Assembly: GCF_003854935.1 (NCBI RefSeq)
Contig: NZ_CP033969.1
Coordinates: 1,178,001-1,242,000, forward strand
Origin: Cupriavidus pauculus
GTDB taxonomy: Bacteria > Pseudomonadota > Gammaproteobacteria > Burkholderiales > Burkholderiaceae
Reading direction: 5' to 3'
Length of the DNA: 64,000 nucleotides
Positions 33,668 through 42,411 of the stretch are shown piece after piece. The position numbers and the translations under genes are program-made. How positions within the stretch are numbered: the first letter of the stretch is position 1; every line of letters begins with the position of its first letter. Under the pieces are notes generated by a model. It did not search any database, was not told the DNA's origin, and saw only the letters and a list, made by a program, of their open reading frames with translations.

Positions 33668-35191
33668 ATGACCGATCCTGTCGAGCCGCCCGAATCCAGC
33701 CAGTCCTCCCGCCCGCCTTCGGCCGCCGATGCCCGGCCGCCGGACGGCAATCCCGACGCTTCCGCCACAGCCCCGTCAGCCGCCGACGTTGCATCACGCC
33801 GTGACAGATTGCGCGCGCTGCAACTGCGCGCGCGCCGCACCGCGCATCGCAAGAGCCGGCAGGTCGGCCGCATCTCGCGCACGTCCATGCGCTACGCCGC
33901 GTTCATGTGCGGCGCCGGCTGCGTGGCGCTGTTCTCGATCGTGTTCGCCTATATCGCCGAGGTGGCGCTGCGCTGGAACACGCAGCTCACCAGCGCCACG
34001 CCGTGGCTGGCGTTCGTGATGCTGCCGTTCGGGCTGGCCGGGCTGCGCTGGATGACGATCCGGCTCGCGCCGCAGGCGCGTGGCAGCGGCATCCCGCAGG
34101 TGATCGCGGCGGTGACGCTGCCGCCGGCCGGTACCGCGCAGACCGTGCTGGTGTCGTTCCGGCAGTCGATGTGGAAGGTGCTGCTGACCACGGGCGCGCT
34201 GCTGGCCGGTGCGTCGGTGGGTCGGGAGGGGCCGTCGGTGCAGGTGGGGGCCGCCGCGATGCTGGCCTGGGGCCAGTGGTGCCAGCAGAAGCTGCGCTTC
34301 CGCATCGGCTTTCATCCCAACGCGCTGATCGCGGCCGGGGCCGCCGGCGGGCTGGCGGCGGCGTTCAACACGCCGCTGGCGGGCGTGGTTTTCGCCATCG
34401 AGGAACTGGGCCGGGGCACGGCCGTGCGGTGGGACAGGCTGGTGCTGTCGGGCGTGCTGACGGCCGGCTTCCTGTCGCTGGCGGTGCTTGGCAACAACCC
34501 GTACTTCAGCGTCAAGGTGCCGATGCTGGTGCTGCACGACGCCTGGGGCCCGGTCATGCTCTGCGCCGTGGTCAACGGCGTGCTGGGCGGTCTGTTCGCC
34601 AAGCTGCTGATCCGCGGCGTGCCGGGGCTGGTGCCGTCGGCGTGGCGCGGCTGGACGTCGGCGCATCCGGTCTGGGTGGCGTTCTGCTGCGGGCTGGTGG
34701 TGGCCGTGCTGGGCTGGGCGACGGCCGGCGCCACGTTCGGCACCGGCTACGAGCAGGCGTCGGGGCTCATCAACGGCGAGCCGCACGGCACGCTGTGGTT
34801 CGGGCTGGCCAAGTTCGTGGCCACGGTGGTGTCGTACTTCGCGGGTATCCCGGGCGGGATCTTCACGCCGTCGCTGGCCATCGGGGCGGGCATCGGCGCC
34901 AACGTGGCAGACGTCGTCACGCACGTGCTGCACATCGGCATGGCCGAGCCGCGCGTGCTGGCGCTGGTGTCGATGGCGGCGTTCCTGGCCGCCGCCACGC
35001 AAGCGCCGATCACCGCCAGCGTCATCGTCATGGAGATGACCCGCACCCAGGACCTGACGATCTACCTGCTGGCGGCGTCGCTGCTGGCGTCGTTCCTGTC
35101 GCGCCAGTTCAACCCGCACCCGTTCTACCACCACATGGGCCACGCGTTCCGGCGCGAGGCGATGGCGATCGGCCGCAAGGCGGCGGCGTAG
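33668..35191 (+). CDS. ClC-family chloride/proton antiporter
   Basis: A 507-residue membrane protein with the ClC selectivity motifs GSGIPQ (139-144), GREGPS (185-190, gating Glu187) and GIFTPSLAIGAG. The internal proton-site Glu is retained in FAIEELGRG (Glu245-Glu246), which favours chloride/proton exchange over a simple channel. About 70 residues of Pro/Ser/Ala-rich and then basic N-terminal sequence precede the first membrane helix. No CBS domain follows. Such exchangers help in acid resistance or anion balance. It is monocistronic by spacing. Confidence 0.93.
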   Translation: MTDPVEPPESSQSSRPPSAADARPPDGNPDASATAPSAADVASRRDRLRALQLRARRTAHRKSRQVGRISRTSMRYAAFMCGAGCVALFSIVFAYIAEVALRWNTQLTSATPWLAFVMLPFGLAGLRWMTIRLAPQARGSGIPQVIAAVTLPPAGTAQTVLVSFRQSMWKVLLTTGALLAGASVGREGPSVQVGAAAMLAWGQWCQQKLRFRIGFHPNALIAAGAAGGLAAAFNTPLAGVVFAIEELGRGTAVRWDRLVLSGVLTAGFLSLAVLGNNPYFSVKVPMLVLHDAWGPVMLCAVVNGVLGGLFAKLLIRGVPGLVPSAWRGWTSAHPVWVAFCCGLVVAVLGWATAGATFGTGYEQASGLINGEPHGTLWFGLAKFVATVVSYFAGIPGGIFTPSLAIGAGIGANVADVVTHVLHIGMAEPRVLALVSMAAFLAAATQAPITASVIVMEMTRTQDLTIYLLAASLLASFLSRQFNPHPFYHHMGHAFRREAMAIGRKAAA

Positions 35192-35209
35192 CGACCGCGG
35201 CCGGCCGGC

Positions 35210-35228
35210 GTTACAGCCAGTTACAAAG
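35210..35228 (+). promoter_or_regulatory. OmpR-like direct repeat GTTACA-N4-GTTACA
   Basis: GTTACAGCCAGTTACAAAG contains two GTTACA copies 10 bases apart, the spacing and form of an OmpR-family half-site pair. It lies 183 bases before the small membrane protein gene at 35411. Confidence 0.4.
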
Positions 35229-35410
35229 TCCTGTCCGCGCCACGGGCCGAAGTGTGGGTTTGGCAGCAAAAGTCCCGTGGCGGGCACTTGGGCGATGCTC
35301 TACCATGTGCCGCGCACGGACCGATCGCGGCAGATCGATCGGCGTGCCTGTGTACCGGCGGCACAGCGACGCGCCGGGCGAACTGGCAGTGCTTTTCGGG
35401 GGAGCAGGAC

Positions 35411-35716
35411 ATGGCCACGCAACGACCGGGCGGCTCGCGCCCACAACCGTCTCAACGTACGTCCCAGAACCATCCGTCGCGCCCGGCGCCGCATCGTGCC
35501 GAACGGCCGGCGGCGCCGTGGGATGGCAGCCTCAGCGCCGACACCGCGATCTGGCATACGCGCGGCCTGCAGACCGAATCGCGCCTGCGCGCGCCGGTGG
35601 CGCGGCGCACCCCGTCGCGGCAGTTGCCGCCCAGCCCGGTACCGCGGCTGATCCTCTGGGCGGTGCTGATCGGCGCGGCACTGGTATGCTTCCAGGCCGT
35701 GAAGCATCTGCTCTGA
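35411..35716 (+). CDS. Small protein with C-terminal membrane helix, 101 aa
   Basis: The protein starts at ATG 35411 (MATQRPGGSRPQ), preceded by GGGGAGCAGG. The first 70 residues are Pro/Arg/Gln-rich and probably disordered. The last 25 form one membrane helix (LILWAVLIGAALVCFQAV), so it would be tail-anchored with the basic domain in the cytoplasm. I do not recognise the family. A GTTACA direct repeat lies upstream and a hairpin with T-run follows (35787-35808). Confidence 0.6.
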   Translation: MATQRPGGSRPQPSQRTSQNHPSRPAPHRAERPAAPWDGSLSADTAIWHTRGLQTESRLRAPVARRTPSRQLPPSPVPRLILWAVLIGAALVCFQAVKHLL

Positions 35717-35786
35717 CCGGCCCTGTCGGCCCGGCATCACTCCGGTGATGACCGAGCCGCCCGGCAGGAACCCCCGGTCCCGAGCG

Positions 35787-35808
35787 GGCTCCAACGCGGA
35801 GCCGTTTT
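35787..35808 (+). terminator. Short hairpin with T-run just before the next ribosome-binding site
   Basis: GGCTCC-AACGC-GGAGCC followed by GTTTT. It ends 3 bases before the AGGAG of the next gene, so it is either the terminator of the small membrane gene or an attenuator-like element. Confidence 0.45.
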
Positions 35809-35821
35809 CCAGGAGTGTGTT

Positions 35822-36571
35822 TTGAGATTTGCTCTCGCCGGGCTGGCTGCCGCCGCCCTGCTGGCGACGTCCGTCGCCCATGCCGCGCCGTCGGCCAAGC
35901 CCGCCGCGGCACCCGCCCAGCCGGCGCCGGCCCCCGCCGCCACGCCGAACCTAGAAGGCAAGGACCGGTTCTCGACGATGCTCGACACGCTGGAGATCGG
36001 CAGCCCGCTGCCAGCGCTGCCCGACTGCGCCGACCACCGGACGCCCGACGGCAAGGACGTGACCGCCTACTGCGTGGAACTGCGCGGCGACGGCGTGATG
36101 CGCCAGGTGGGCGTGCCGCGCGACGTGCGCCCCGCGTTCATGGACGGCCCGCGCCTCGTGGCGCTGGTTGACGGCAACGCGCTGGTGGGCCTGATCGTGC
36201 CGACCGACGGCTTCCGCTCGCAGGACGCCGCCGCGCAGGCGCTGAACGCGCGCTACGGCAAGCCGTTCCGCCAGGAAATGGCCGACATGAAGGACAAGGC
36301 CGGCAAGGCCGTCCGCACGATCCACGCGGGCTGGCTGCGCAAGCCGCTGACCGTCGAGCTGTACGCGATTCCCGAGGACCCGTCCGAAGGCACCATCGAA
36401 CTGCTGCTGCCGCAGGCGCGCGCGCTGATGGCCAATCGCGACGCCGAGGTGGCGAAGTCGCTGGCGCCGCCTGCGTCCGGCGCGGCGGCCAAGGGCGCCA
36501 AGTCGGAAAAAGCCGAGAAGGCCGCCGACAAGAAGGCGCCGCCCAAGCCCGTCAATCCCGGTAGCTGGTAA
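35822..36571 (+). CDS. Exported hypothetical protein, 249 aa
   Basis: It uses a TTG start with AGGAG 6 bases upstream. A signal peptide ends at AHA (residue about 21), followed by a Pro/Ala linker. The central domain (45-195) has two Cys residues (LPDCADHR, TAYCVELR) able to form a disulphide, and a conserved-looking core (GVPRDVRPAFMDGPRLVALVDG). The C-terminal 40 residues are Lys/Ala-rich and probably unstructured. A periplasmic location is likely. I do not recognise a catalytic motif. It converges with the Lrp-type regulator gene, with 18 bases between stops. Confidence 0.7.
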   Translation: MRFALAGLAAAALLATSVAHAAPSAKPAAAPAQPAPAPAATPNLEGKDRFSTMLDTLEIGSPLPALPDCADHRTPDGKDVTAYCVELRGDGVMRQVGVPRDVRPAFMDGPRLVALVDGNALVGLIVPTDGFRSQDAAAQALNARYGKPFRQEMADMKDKAGKAVRTIHAGWLRKPLTVELYAIPEDPSEGTIELLLPQARALMANRDAEVAKSLAPPASGAAAKGAKSEKAEKAADKKAPPKPVNPGSW

Positions 36572-36589
36572 GCCGCCGCCCCCTTCGCC

Positions 36590-37039
36590 TCAGCCAGCCG
36601 CGCGGCGGCGGTCGATCTTGCGTGCCAGCACGATCGACGTCGTCGTGTGGTTGACCCCATCGAGCATGCCGATTTCGTCGAGCAGCTTGTCCAGCCGCGC
36701 GTGCGTGTCGCAGCGGATCACGGCCATGTAGTCCACCGGGCCACTCACCGAATTCAGTTCCTCCACCTCGGGCAGCCGCTGCAGCGCCTTGACCACGGCC
36801 GGCGCGGCCTTGGGCTGCACCGACAGCCCGCAGAACGCCAGGATCGCGTGGTCCTCCATCTGGCTGCCCAGCCGCACCCCGTAGCCGGCCACCACGCCGG
36901 TCCGCTCCAGCCGTGCGATGCGTGCCACCACGGTGGTGCGCGCAATGCCCAGCACGCGCGCCAGGTTGGCGGCGCTCTCTCGCGCGTTGGCCTGCAGCAG
37001 CGCCAGCAGATGCCGGTCGGTCGGGTCGAGGTCAGCCAT
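36590..37039 (-). CDS. Lrp/AsnC-family transcriptional regulator
   Basis: A 149-residue regulator with an N-terminal helix-turn-helix (LLALLQANARESAANLARVLGIARTTVVARI pattern, residues about 10-40) and a C-terminal RAM ligand-binding domain (VEELNSVSGPVDYMAVIRCDT). Such proteins sense amino acids and act as octamers on clustered sites. It is divergent from the saccharopine dehydrogenase-like and ALDH7 genes, with 139 bases between starts. That suggests it controls lysine breakdown. Two exact copies of TTTCGTCAA lie in that gap. Confidence 0.93.
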   Translation of the reverse strand: MADLDPTDRHLLALLQANARESAANLARVLGIARTTVVARIARLERTGVVAGYGVRLGSQMEDHAILAFCGLSVQPKAAPAVVKALQRLPEVEELNSVSGPVDYMAVIRCDTHARLDKLLDEIGMLDGVNHTTTSIVLARKIDRRRAAG

Positions 37040-37053
37040 GGTCGTCGATGACG

Positions 37054-37104
37054 TTTCGTCAAATTACGATGTCGATGCGACCGATTATGCCGGGCTTTCG
37101 TCAA
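37054..37104 (+). promoter_or_regulatory. Two TTTCGTCAA repeats 42 bases apart, candidate Lrp-type binding sites
   Basis: TTTCGTCAA occurs at 37054-37062 and 37096-37104, same orientation, four helical turns apart, in the divergent Lrp / dehydrogenase promoter region. Lrp-type proteins bind several phased sites. The assignment is inferred from position. Confidence 0.45.
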
Positions 37105-37178
37105 TCTTGTGGCTACAAAACGTGCGCGGCGCTGCCCATACTGAAGCCATTCCAGACGAATTCCTGACGGAGACAGCC

Positions 37179-38372
37179 ATGCAGCCATCCACGCTGGGTC
37201 CCGCCGCCGTGCGCGACCTGACCCTCGCCCCGCGCCCGCTTTCGGTCGTCGTGCTCGGCGCCGGCAAGATCGGCCGCGTCATCGCCACGATGCTGGCCGA
37301 CACCGGCGACTACCGCGTCTGCCTGGTCGACCATGACGCCCACCGGCTGGACGGCCTGCCGCGCGGCATCGCGGTGCGCGCGGGCGATCCGACCGAGCCG
37401 GGCACCTGCGCCGCGCTGCTGGCGGGCGCCGACGCGGTGCTCAACGCGCTGCCGTTCCACGCGGCCATCCACGTGGCGACGGTGGCCGCGCGGCTGGGCG
37501 TGCACTACTTCGACCTGACCGAGGACGTGGCGGCCACCCACGCCATCCGCGCGCTGGCGGCCAACGCGCGGTCGGTGCTGATGCCGCAGTGCGGGCTGGC
37601 GCCGGGGTTCATCGGCGTGGTGGGGCATGACCTCGCGCAGCGCTTCCTGCAGGGCGGCGGCGAGCTGCTGGACCTGCGCATGCGCGTGGGCGCGCTGCCG
37701 CGCTATCCCAGCAACGCGCTCAAGTACAACCTGACGTGGAGCACCGAGGGGCTGATCAACGAGTACTGCAACCCGTGCGAGGCCATCGTCGACGGCCGGC
37801 GCGTGGAACTGCCCGCCCTGGAGGGGCAGGAGACGTTTGCGCTGGACGGCGTCGAGTACGAAGCCTTTAATACATCGGGCGGCCTGGGCACGTTGCCGGA
37901 CACGCTGGCGGGCCGCGCGCGGCAGGTGGACTACAAGTCGATCCGCTACCCGGGCCACTGCGCGCAGATGAAGCTGCTGCTGAACGACCTGCGGCTGCGC
38001 GAGCGGCGCGACTGGCTGCGCGAGATCTTCGAGCACGCCATTCCCGTGACCGCGCAGGACGTGGTGGTCGTGTTCGCCAGCGCCACGGGCCATCCGCCCG
38101 GCGTGCGCGGCGAGGGCCGGCGCGGGCCGCTGACGCAGGCGTCGTTCTCGGCCCGGATTGGCGGCGTCGACAACTTCGCCGGCATCGGCCACGTGAACGC
38201 GATCCAGCTCACCACGGCGGCCGGCATCTGCACCGCGCTGGACCTCGTGGCCACCGGCGTGCTGCCGCAGGCCGGCTTTGTCCGGCAGGAAGCCATGCCG
38301 CTGGACCGCTTCCTGGCCAACCGCTTCGGCCAGCATTACGCCCGGCACCCGCTACAGGAGACGCTTGCATGA
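37179..38372 (+). CDS. Saccharopine dehydrogenase-like NAD(P)-binding protein
   Basis: A 397-residue protein with an N-terminal Rossmann fold (VVVLGAGKIGRVIA, about residues 23-36) and the saccharopine dehydrogenase C-terminal domain (GLAPGFIGVVGHDL, LKYNLTWSTEGLINEY). Family enzymes oxidise saccharopine to glutamate and alpha-aminoadipic semialdehyde, or act as lysine dehydrogenases giving the same semialdehyde. The next gene, which overlaps by 4 bases, encodes the enzyme class that oxidises that product. Start at ATG 37179, with ACGGAGA upstream; a longer frame runs into the Lrp gene and is rejected. Which of the two reactions it catalyses cannot be settled from sequence. Confidence 0.85.
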   Translation: MQPSTLGPAAVRDLTLAPRPLSVVVLGAGKIGRVIATMLADTGDYRVCLVDHDAHRLDGLPRGIAVRAGDPTEPGTCAALLAGADAVLNALPFHAAIHVATVAARLGVHYFDLTEDVAATHAIRALAANARSVLMPQCGLAPGFIGVVGHDLAQRFLQGGGELLDLRMRVGALPRYPSNALKYNLTWSTEGLINEYCNPCEAIVDGRRVELPALEGQETFALDGVEYEAFNTSGGLGTLPDTLAGRARQVDYKSIRYPGHCAQMKLLLNDLRLRERRDWLREIFEHAIPVTAQDVVVVFASATGHPPGVRGEGRRGPLTQASFSARIGGVDNFAGIGHVNAIQLTTAAGICTALDLVATGVLPQAGFVRQEAMPLDRFLANRFGQHYARHPLQETLA

Positions 38373-39907
38373 ACGCGCAACCCTTTGCATCGACATTCGC
38401 CGCCTGCTGGCAGGACCTGGGCCTGGCCGCGCCGCCATGGACCGCCGCCGCGCCGGGCGGGGCCGGCACGCTGGCCGTGCGCTCGCCCATCGACGGCGAG
38501 GTCTTCGGCCAGTTGCCGGTCTGTTCGCCGGCCGATGCCGACGCGCGCATCGCCCGCGCCCACGCGGCGCAAAGCCTCTGGGCGCTGACGCCGGCGCCGG
38601 CGCGCGGCGAGCTGGTGCGCCGGCTTGGCGAGGCGCTGCGCACGCACAAGGCCGCGCTGGGGCGGCTGGTGTCGATGGAGGCCGGCAAGATCCTGCAGGA
38701 AGGGCTGGGCGAGGTGCAGGAGATGATCGACATCTGCGACTTCGCGGTGGGGCTGTCGCGGCAACTGCATGGGCTGACCATCGCGTCCGAGCGGCCGTCG
38801 CATGCGATGCGCGAGACCTGGCATCCGTACGGCCTGTGCGGGGTGATTTCCGCGTTCAACTTCCCGGTGGCCGTGTGGGCGTGGAACGCCGCGCTGGCGC
38901 TGGTCTGCGGCAATGGCGTGGTGTGGAAGCCGTCGGAGAAGACCCCGCTTTGCGCGCTGGCCGTGCAGGGCCTGCTCGATCGCGTGATCGCCGACCATGC
39001 GCCGCAGTTTGCCGGGCTGGCCTGCGTGCTGACCGGCGGGCGGCAACTGGGCCAGGCGCTGGTCCAGCATCCGTCGGTGCGGCTGGTCAGCGCCACCGGC
39101 TCCACGCGCATGGGCCGCGAGGTGGGCATGGCCTGCGCCGCGCATTTCAAGCGGACGATCCTGGAACTGGGCGGCAACAACGCGGCCATCGTGGCGCCGT
39201 CGGCCGACCTGGAGCTGACGATCCGCGCGATGACGTTCGCGGCGGCCGGCACGGCAGGCCAGCGCTGCACCACGCTGCGCCGCGCGTTCGTCCACGCGGA
39301 CCGGATCGAGACCGTCGCGCAGCGGCTGCGGCAGGTGTATGCGCGGCTGCCGGTGGGCGATCCGCTGCAGGACGGCACGCTGGTCGGGCCGCTGATCGAC
39401 GCGGCCGCCGGTGATGCCATGGCCAACGCGCTGGCCAGTTGCCGCGCGCAGGGCAACGTCGTGCACGGCGGCGAACGGCTGCTGGCCGACCGCTTTCCGC
39501 GCGCCTGCTACGTGCGGCCGGCGCTGGTGCTGACCGACACCCAGCACGACACGATGCTGACCGAAACCTTCGCGCCGATCCTCTACCTGATGCCGTACAC
39601 GTCGCTGGACGAGGCCATCGCGCTGAACAACGCGGCGTCGCATGGGCTGTCGTCGTGCATCTTCACCGAATCGCTGCGCGAGGCCGAGCGGTTCCTGTCG
39701 GCGGCCGGCAGCGATTGCGGCATCGCCAACGTCAACATCGGCACCAGCGGCGCCGAGATCGGCGGCGCGTTCGGCGGGGAAAAGGCCACCGGCGGCGGGC
39801 GGGAATCGGGCTCCGATGCGTGGAAGGGCTACATGCGGCGCGCCACCAATACCGTCAACTACGGCGACACGCTGCCGCTGGCGCAGGGCATCCGTTTCGA
39901 CGTCTGA
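38369..39907 (+). CDS. ALDH7 family aldehyde dehydrogenase, probable alpha-aminoadipic semialdehyde dehydrogenase
   Basis: A 512-residue aldehyde dehydrogenase with all key residues: Asn164 (AFNFP), Lys187, general base Glu266 (ILELGGNN) and catalytic Cys300 (GTAGQRCTTLRR). The segments AAGTAGQRCTTLRR and GGEKATGGGRESGSDAWK are those of ALDH7/antiquitin, which converts alpha-aminoadipic semialdehyde to alpha-aminoadipate in lysine catabolism. The 4-base overlap with the saccharopine dehydrogenase-like gene and the divergent Lrp regulator support this role. Length is normal for the family and no defect is seen. Confidence 0.9.
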   Translation: MNAQPFASTFAACWQDLGLAAPPWTAAAPGGAGTLAVRSPIDGEVFGQLPVCSPADADARIARAHAAQSLWALTPAPARGELVRRLGEALRTHKAALGRLVSMEAGKILQEGLGEVQEMIDICDFAVGLSRQLHGLTIASERPSHAMRETWHPYGLCGVISAFNFPVAVWAWNAALALVCGNGVVWKPSEKTPLCALAVQGLLDRVIADHAPQFAGLACVLTGGRQLGQALVQHPSVRLVSATGSTRMGREVGMACAAHFKRTILELGGNNAAIVAPSADLELTIRAMTFAAAGTAGQRCTTLRRAFVHADRIETVAQRLRQVYARLPVGDPLQDGTLVGPLIDAAAGDAMANALASCRAQGNVVHGGERLLADRFPRACYVRPALVLTDTQHDTMLTETFAPILYLMPYTSLDEAIALNNAASHGLSSCIFTESLREAERFLSAAGSDCGIANVNIGTSGAEIGGAFGGEKATGGGRESGSDAWKGYMRRATNTVNYGDTLPLAQGIRFDV

Positions 39908-39946
39908 GCAGCCGGCCGACTTACATCCACGCAGGCGTTGCGAATC

Positions 39947-39960
39947 GTAACAAGGGTTAC
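39947..39960 (+). promoter_or_regulatory. GTAACA-N3-GTTAC repeat before a small lipoprotein gene
   Basis: GTAACAAGGGTTAC can be read as a direct repeat (9-base spacing) or as a 5-bp dyad. It lies 92 bases ahead of the lipoprotein start and resembles the motif at 35210. Confidence 0.3.
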
Positions 39961-40051
39961 AGCGCCTTGACGCTGTATTACCAGACCCGCCCGTATAACG
40001 TTCTCAAGAACAGTGCATTGCCATGCGTCAATGCCGAACAAGGAAACTGCA

Positions 40052-40270
40052 ATGAGAACGAGATCGATTGTCCTGGGTCTGGCCGTGACCGGCGCCGCCA
40101 TGCTGGGCGGCTGCGCGGTCTATCCCACGCCATACGGCCCCGCCGTGGCCCCCGCGCCCGTCGCCGTGGCCCCGGCCCCGGTCTACGTGCCGCCGCCCAC
40201 GGTGGTGGTGCGGCCGGCGTACGGGTACTACGGCGGGTACTACGGCCGGCGGTATTACAGGCATTGGTGA
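40052..40270 (+). CDS. Small Tyr/Pro-rich lipoprotein, 72 aa
   Basis: A lipoprotein signal ends at Cys21 (AAMLGGCAVYP). The mature part is Pro/Val/Ala repeats (VAPAPVAVAPAPVYVPPP) followed by a Tyr/Gly tail (GYYGGYYGRRYYRHW). There is no enzymatic domain. Such proteins are common small outer-membrane components in Burkholderiaceae, of unknown role. AAGGAAAC stands before ATG 40052; an upstream in-frame start would bury the signal peptide. Confidence 0.7.
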   Translation: MRTRSIVLGLAVTGAAMLGGCAVYPTPYGPAVAPAPVAVAPAPVYVPPPTVVVRPAYGYYGGYYGRRYYRHW

Positions 40271-40334
40271 GGGGGGAGCGGGAGAGCCAAGGCGCGCAGC
40301 AAAGAGCCGCGGGGCAGCGCGCGCCCCAAACTGG

Positions 40335-40460
40335 CTCCCCTCTCCCGCTGGCGGGAGAGGGGTTGGGGGAGAGGGCGATGCGGTTCAAATTGCGGCAAGT
40401 CGCCGTTTAGCCGCCGGCCCTCTCCCCCCGGCCCCTCTCCCGCTGCGCGGGAGAGGGGAG
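40335..40460 (+). repeat. Single copy of the palindromic repeat element
   Basis: Same architecture and orientation as the array at 28971: two CCCCTCTCCCGC-type palindromes flanking a centre with TTCAAATTGCGGCAAGTCG. It fills the gap between the lipoprotein gene and ubiX. The centre has diverged from the array copies. Confidence 0.9.
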
Positions 40461-40485
40461 CTTGCTGCTTGCCGCTCGCGCAAGC

Positions 40486-41097
40486 TCAGTTCCCATCCCC
40501 ATTCAACCCCATCCATCCCGGCGCCAGCCGTTCGCCCACGTGGCGCAGGTCCACCAGGTCGAGCACGCGGCCGATCGTGTGGTCGACCAGTTCTTCGATG
40601 GTCTGCGGTTTCTGGTAGAAGCCCGGGACGGGCGGGAAGACGATGCCGCCCATCTCGGTGACGGCGGTCATGTTGCGCAGGTGGGCCAGGTTCAGCGGGG
40701 TTTCGCGGACCATCAGCACCAGCTTGCGGCGCTCCTTGAGCGTGACATCGGCGGCGCGCGTGATCAGGTTGTCCGAGAGGCCGTGGGCCACGGCGGCCAG
40801 CGTGCGCATGGAGCAGGGCGCCACGATCATTGCGTCGGCGCGGAACGACCCGCTGGCAATCGTCGCGCCGATGTCGCGCACGTTGTGCACCACGTCGGCC
40901 AGCGCTTCCACGTCCGCGCGGCCGATGTCGAGTTCGTGCTGCAGGTTCATGACGCCGGCGGGCGACATCAGCAGGTGGGTTTCCACCGTCGCCACGTCGC
41001 GCAGCACCTGCAGCAGCCGGACGCCGTAGATGGCGCCGGTGGCGCCCGTGATGGCGACGATCAGCCGTTGCGGCGCGCCGCCCTGGTTCACAGGCAT
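40486..41097 (-). CDS. ubiX: Flavin prenyltransferase UbiX
   Basis: A 203-residue flavoprotein-fold enzyme. It opens with [19 protein letters not shown], the FMN-binding start of UbiX, and has the conserved [29 protein letters not shown] block and [14 protein letters not shown]. UbiX joins dimethylallyl phosphate to FMN, making the prenyl-FMN cofactor of the UbiD decarboxylase in ubiquinone synthesis. It forms a dodecamer. It is the last gene of the hemA-prfA-prmC-grxD-ubiX run, 17 bases after grxD. No ubiD is in the window. Confidence 0.95.
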   Translation of the reverse strand: MPVNQGGAPQRLIVAITGATGAIYGVRLLQVLRDVATVETHLLMSPAGVMNLQHELDIGRADVEALADVVHNVRDIGATIASGSFRADAMIVAPCSMRTLAAVAHGLSDNLITRAADVTLKERRKLVLMVRETPLNLAHLRNMTAVTEMGGIVFPPVPGFYQKPQTIEELVDHTIGRVLDLVDLRHVGERLAPGWMGLNGDGN

Positions 41098-41114
41098 GAT
41101 GGGTCCGGCCGTGT

Positions 41115-41426
41115 TCAGGCCTTGAGCAGCGACTGCAGTTCGCCGTTCTGGTACATCTCCATCATGATGTCCGAGCCGCCGATGAACTCGCCGTTCACGT
41201 AGAGCTGCGGAATCGTCGGCCAGTTGGCGTATTCCTTGATGCCCTGGCGGATGCCCTCGTCCTCAAGCACGTTGACCGTGGTCGGCGTGTCGACGCCGCA
41301 GGCCTTCAGGATCTGGATCGCGCGGCCCGAGAAACCGCACATCGGGAACTGCGCGGTGCCCTTCATGAACAGCACCACGGGGCTGCCCTTCACGATCTGG
41401 TCGATCTTCTGTTGTACGTCACTCAT
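41115..41426 (-). CDS. grxD: Monothiol glutaredoxin, Grx4 family
   Basis: A 103-residue protein with the monothiol active site CGFS (Cys30, PMCGFSGRA), the cis-Pro segment [16 protein letters not shown] and the final glutathione-binding GSDIMMEM. It carries or transfers Fe-S clusters as a dimer with glutathione. ATG 41426 gives normal family length; the frame is open further upstream without homologous sequence. It sits between prmC and ubiX on the same strand. Confidence 0.96.
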   Translation of the reverse strand: MSDVQQKIDQIVKGSPVVLFMKGTAQFPMCGFSGRAIQILKACGVDTPTTVNVLEDEGIRQGIKEYANWPTIPQLYVNGEFIGGSDIMMEMYQNGELQSLLKA

Positions 41427-41497
41427 GATGAAAACGTTCCGGTTGCATGGGGATGGGCGGATTTTACCGGAATCGCGCCTCGGCATCAGGGTGCGAC

Positions 41498-42370
41498 TCA
41501 GGCCGGCAGCCGCCCGCCGCTGCACCGCTCGTTGCCGCCCAGGTCGCGTGCGGTAAAGACCTCGGCAAAGCCGGCCGACGTCAGCAGGTGCCGTGTGGCG
41601 TAGCCCTGGTCATAGCCGTGCTCCATCAGCAGCCAGCCGCCCGGCACCAGGTGCGCCGGGGCGCCGGCCACCAGGGTGCGCAGGTCCGCCAGGCCGTCCT
41701 CGTGGTCGGTCAGCGCGTCGATGGGCTCGAAGCGCAGGTCGCCTTCGGCCAGGTGGGGATCGCCCGCGGCAATGTACGGCGGGTTGCTGACGATCAGGTG
41801 GAAGTGCTGCGCCGGTGGCAGCCCCTGGTACCAGTCGGATACCAGGAAGCGGATGTTGTCGGCCTGCAGCGCGCGCGCGTTGTCCTGCGCCACCATCAGC
41901 GCGCCGCGCGAGATGTCGGTGGCCCAGACCTCGGCGTCGGGCCGCTCGCGGGCGATGGTCACGGCCAGCACGCCCGAACCGGTGCCCATGTCCAGCACGC
42001 GCGGCCCCGGCACGCCGGCCAGCCGGGCCAGCGCGGCCTCGGCGGCCACCTCGGTGTCGGGGCGGGGAATCAGCACGTCGGGCGTCACGCGGAACGTGCG
42101 GCCGAAGAATTCACGCTCGCCCAGCAGGTAGGCCATCGGCTCGCCCGACAGCCGCCGCGCCAGCAGCGTGGAGAATGCATCACGTTGTGCGTCATTGAGA
42201 TGCTCTGCGTCGCGCGTGATCAACTGCGTGCGCGTGTAGCCGGTGACGTGGGACAGCAGCATGCGGCCCTCCAGCATCGGCAGGCCGGCCATCGCAGCCA
42301 GCGACAGCGCCTCGCGCAGCGTGGGAGTGGAGGGGAGGGGCGGCGGGTCGCCCGGTGCATTCGAGGACAT
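41498..42370 (-). CDS. prmC: Peptide chain release factor N5-glutamine methyltransferase PrmC
   Basis: A 290-residue methyltransferase. The N-terminal helical domain binds the release factor. The Rossmann domain has the SAM motif DMGTGSG (127-133) and the catalytic NPPY (196-199). It methylates the Gln of the GGQ motif in RF1 and RF2. Its substrate PrfA is encoded nearby at 43022-44104, an arrangement common in proteobacteria, though a lipoprotein gene with its own terminator lies between them here. Length and motifs are normal. Confidence 0.96.
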   Translation of the reverse strand: MSSNAPGDPPPLPSTPTLREALSLAAMAGLPMLEGRMLLSHVTGYTRTQLITRDAEHLNDAQRDAFSTLLARRLSGEPMAYLLGEREFFGRTFRVTPDVLIPRPDTEVAAEAALARLAGVPGPRVLDMGTGSGVLAVTIARERPDAEVWATDISRGALMVAQDNARALQADNIRFLVSDWYQGLPPAQHFHLIVSNPPYIAAGDPHLAEGDLRFEPIDALTDHEDGLADLRTLVAGAPAHLVPGGWLLMEHGYDQGYATRHLLTSAGFAEVFTARDLGGNERCSGGRLPA

Positions 42371-42411
42371 CGGCGGTACTGGCGGTACGTCTGGGATTTC
42401 CGGCCATTCGC

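Noticed and set aside
36918-37178. Upstream extension of the saccharopine dehydrogenase-like gene
   Set aside because: It would run into the divergent Lrp gene and across the intergenic promoter region. ATG 37179 starts just before the Rossmann fold.
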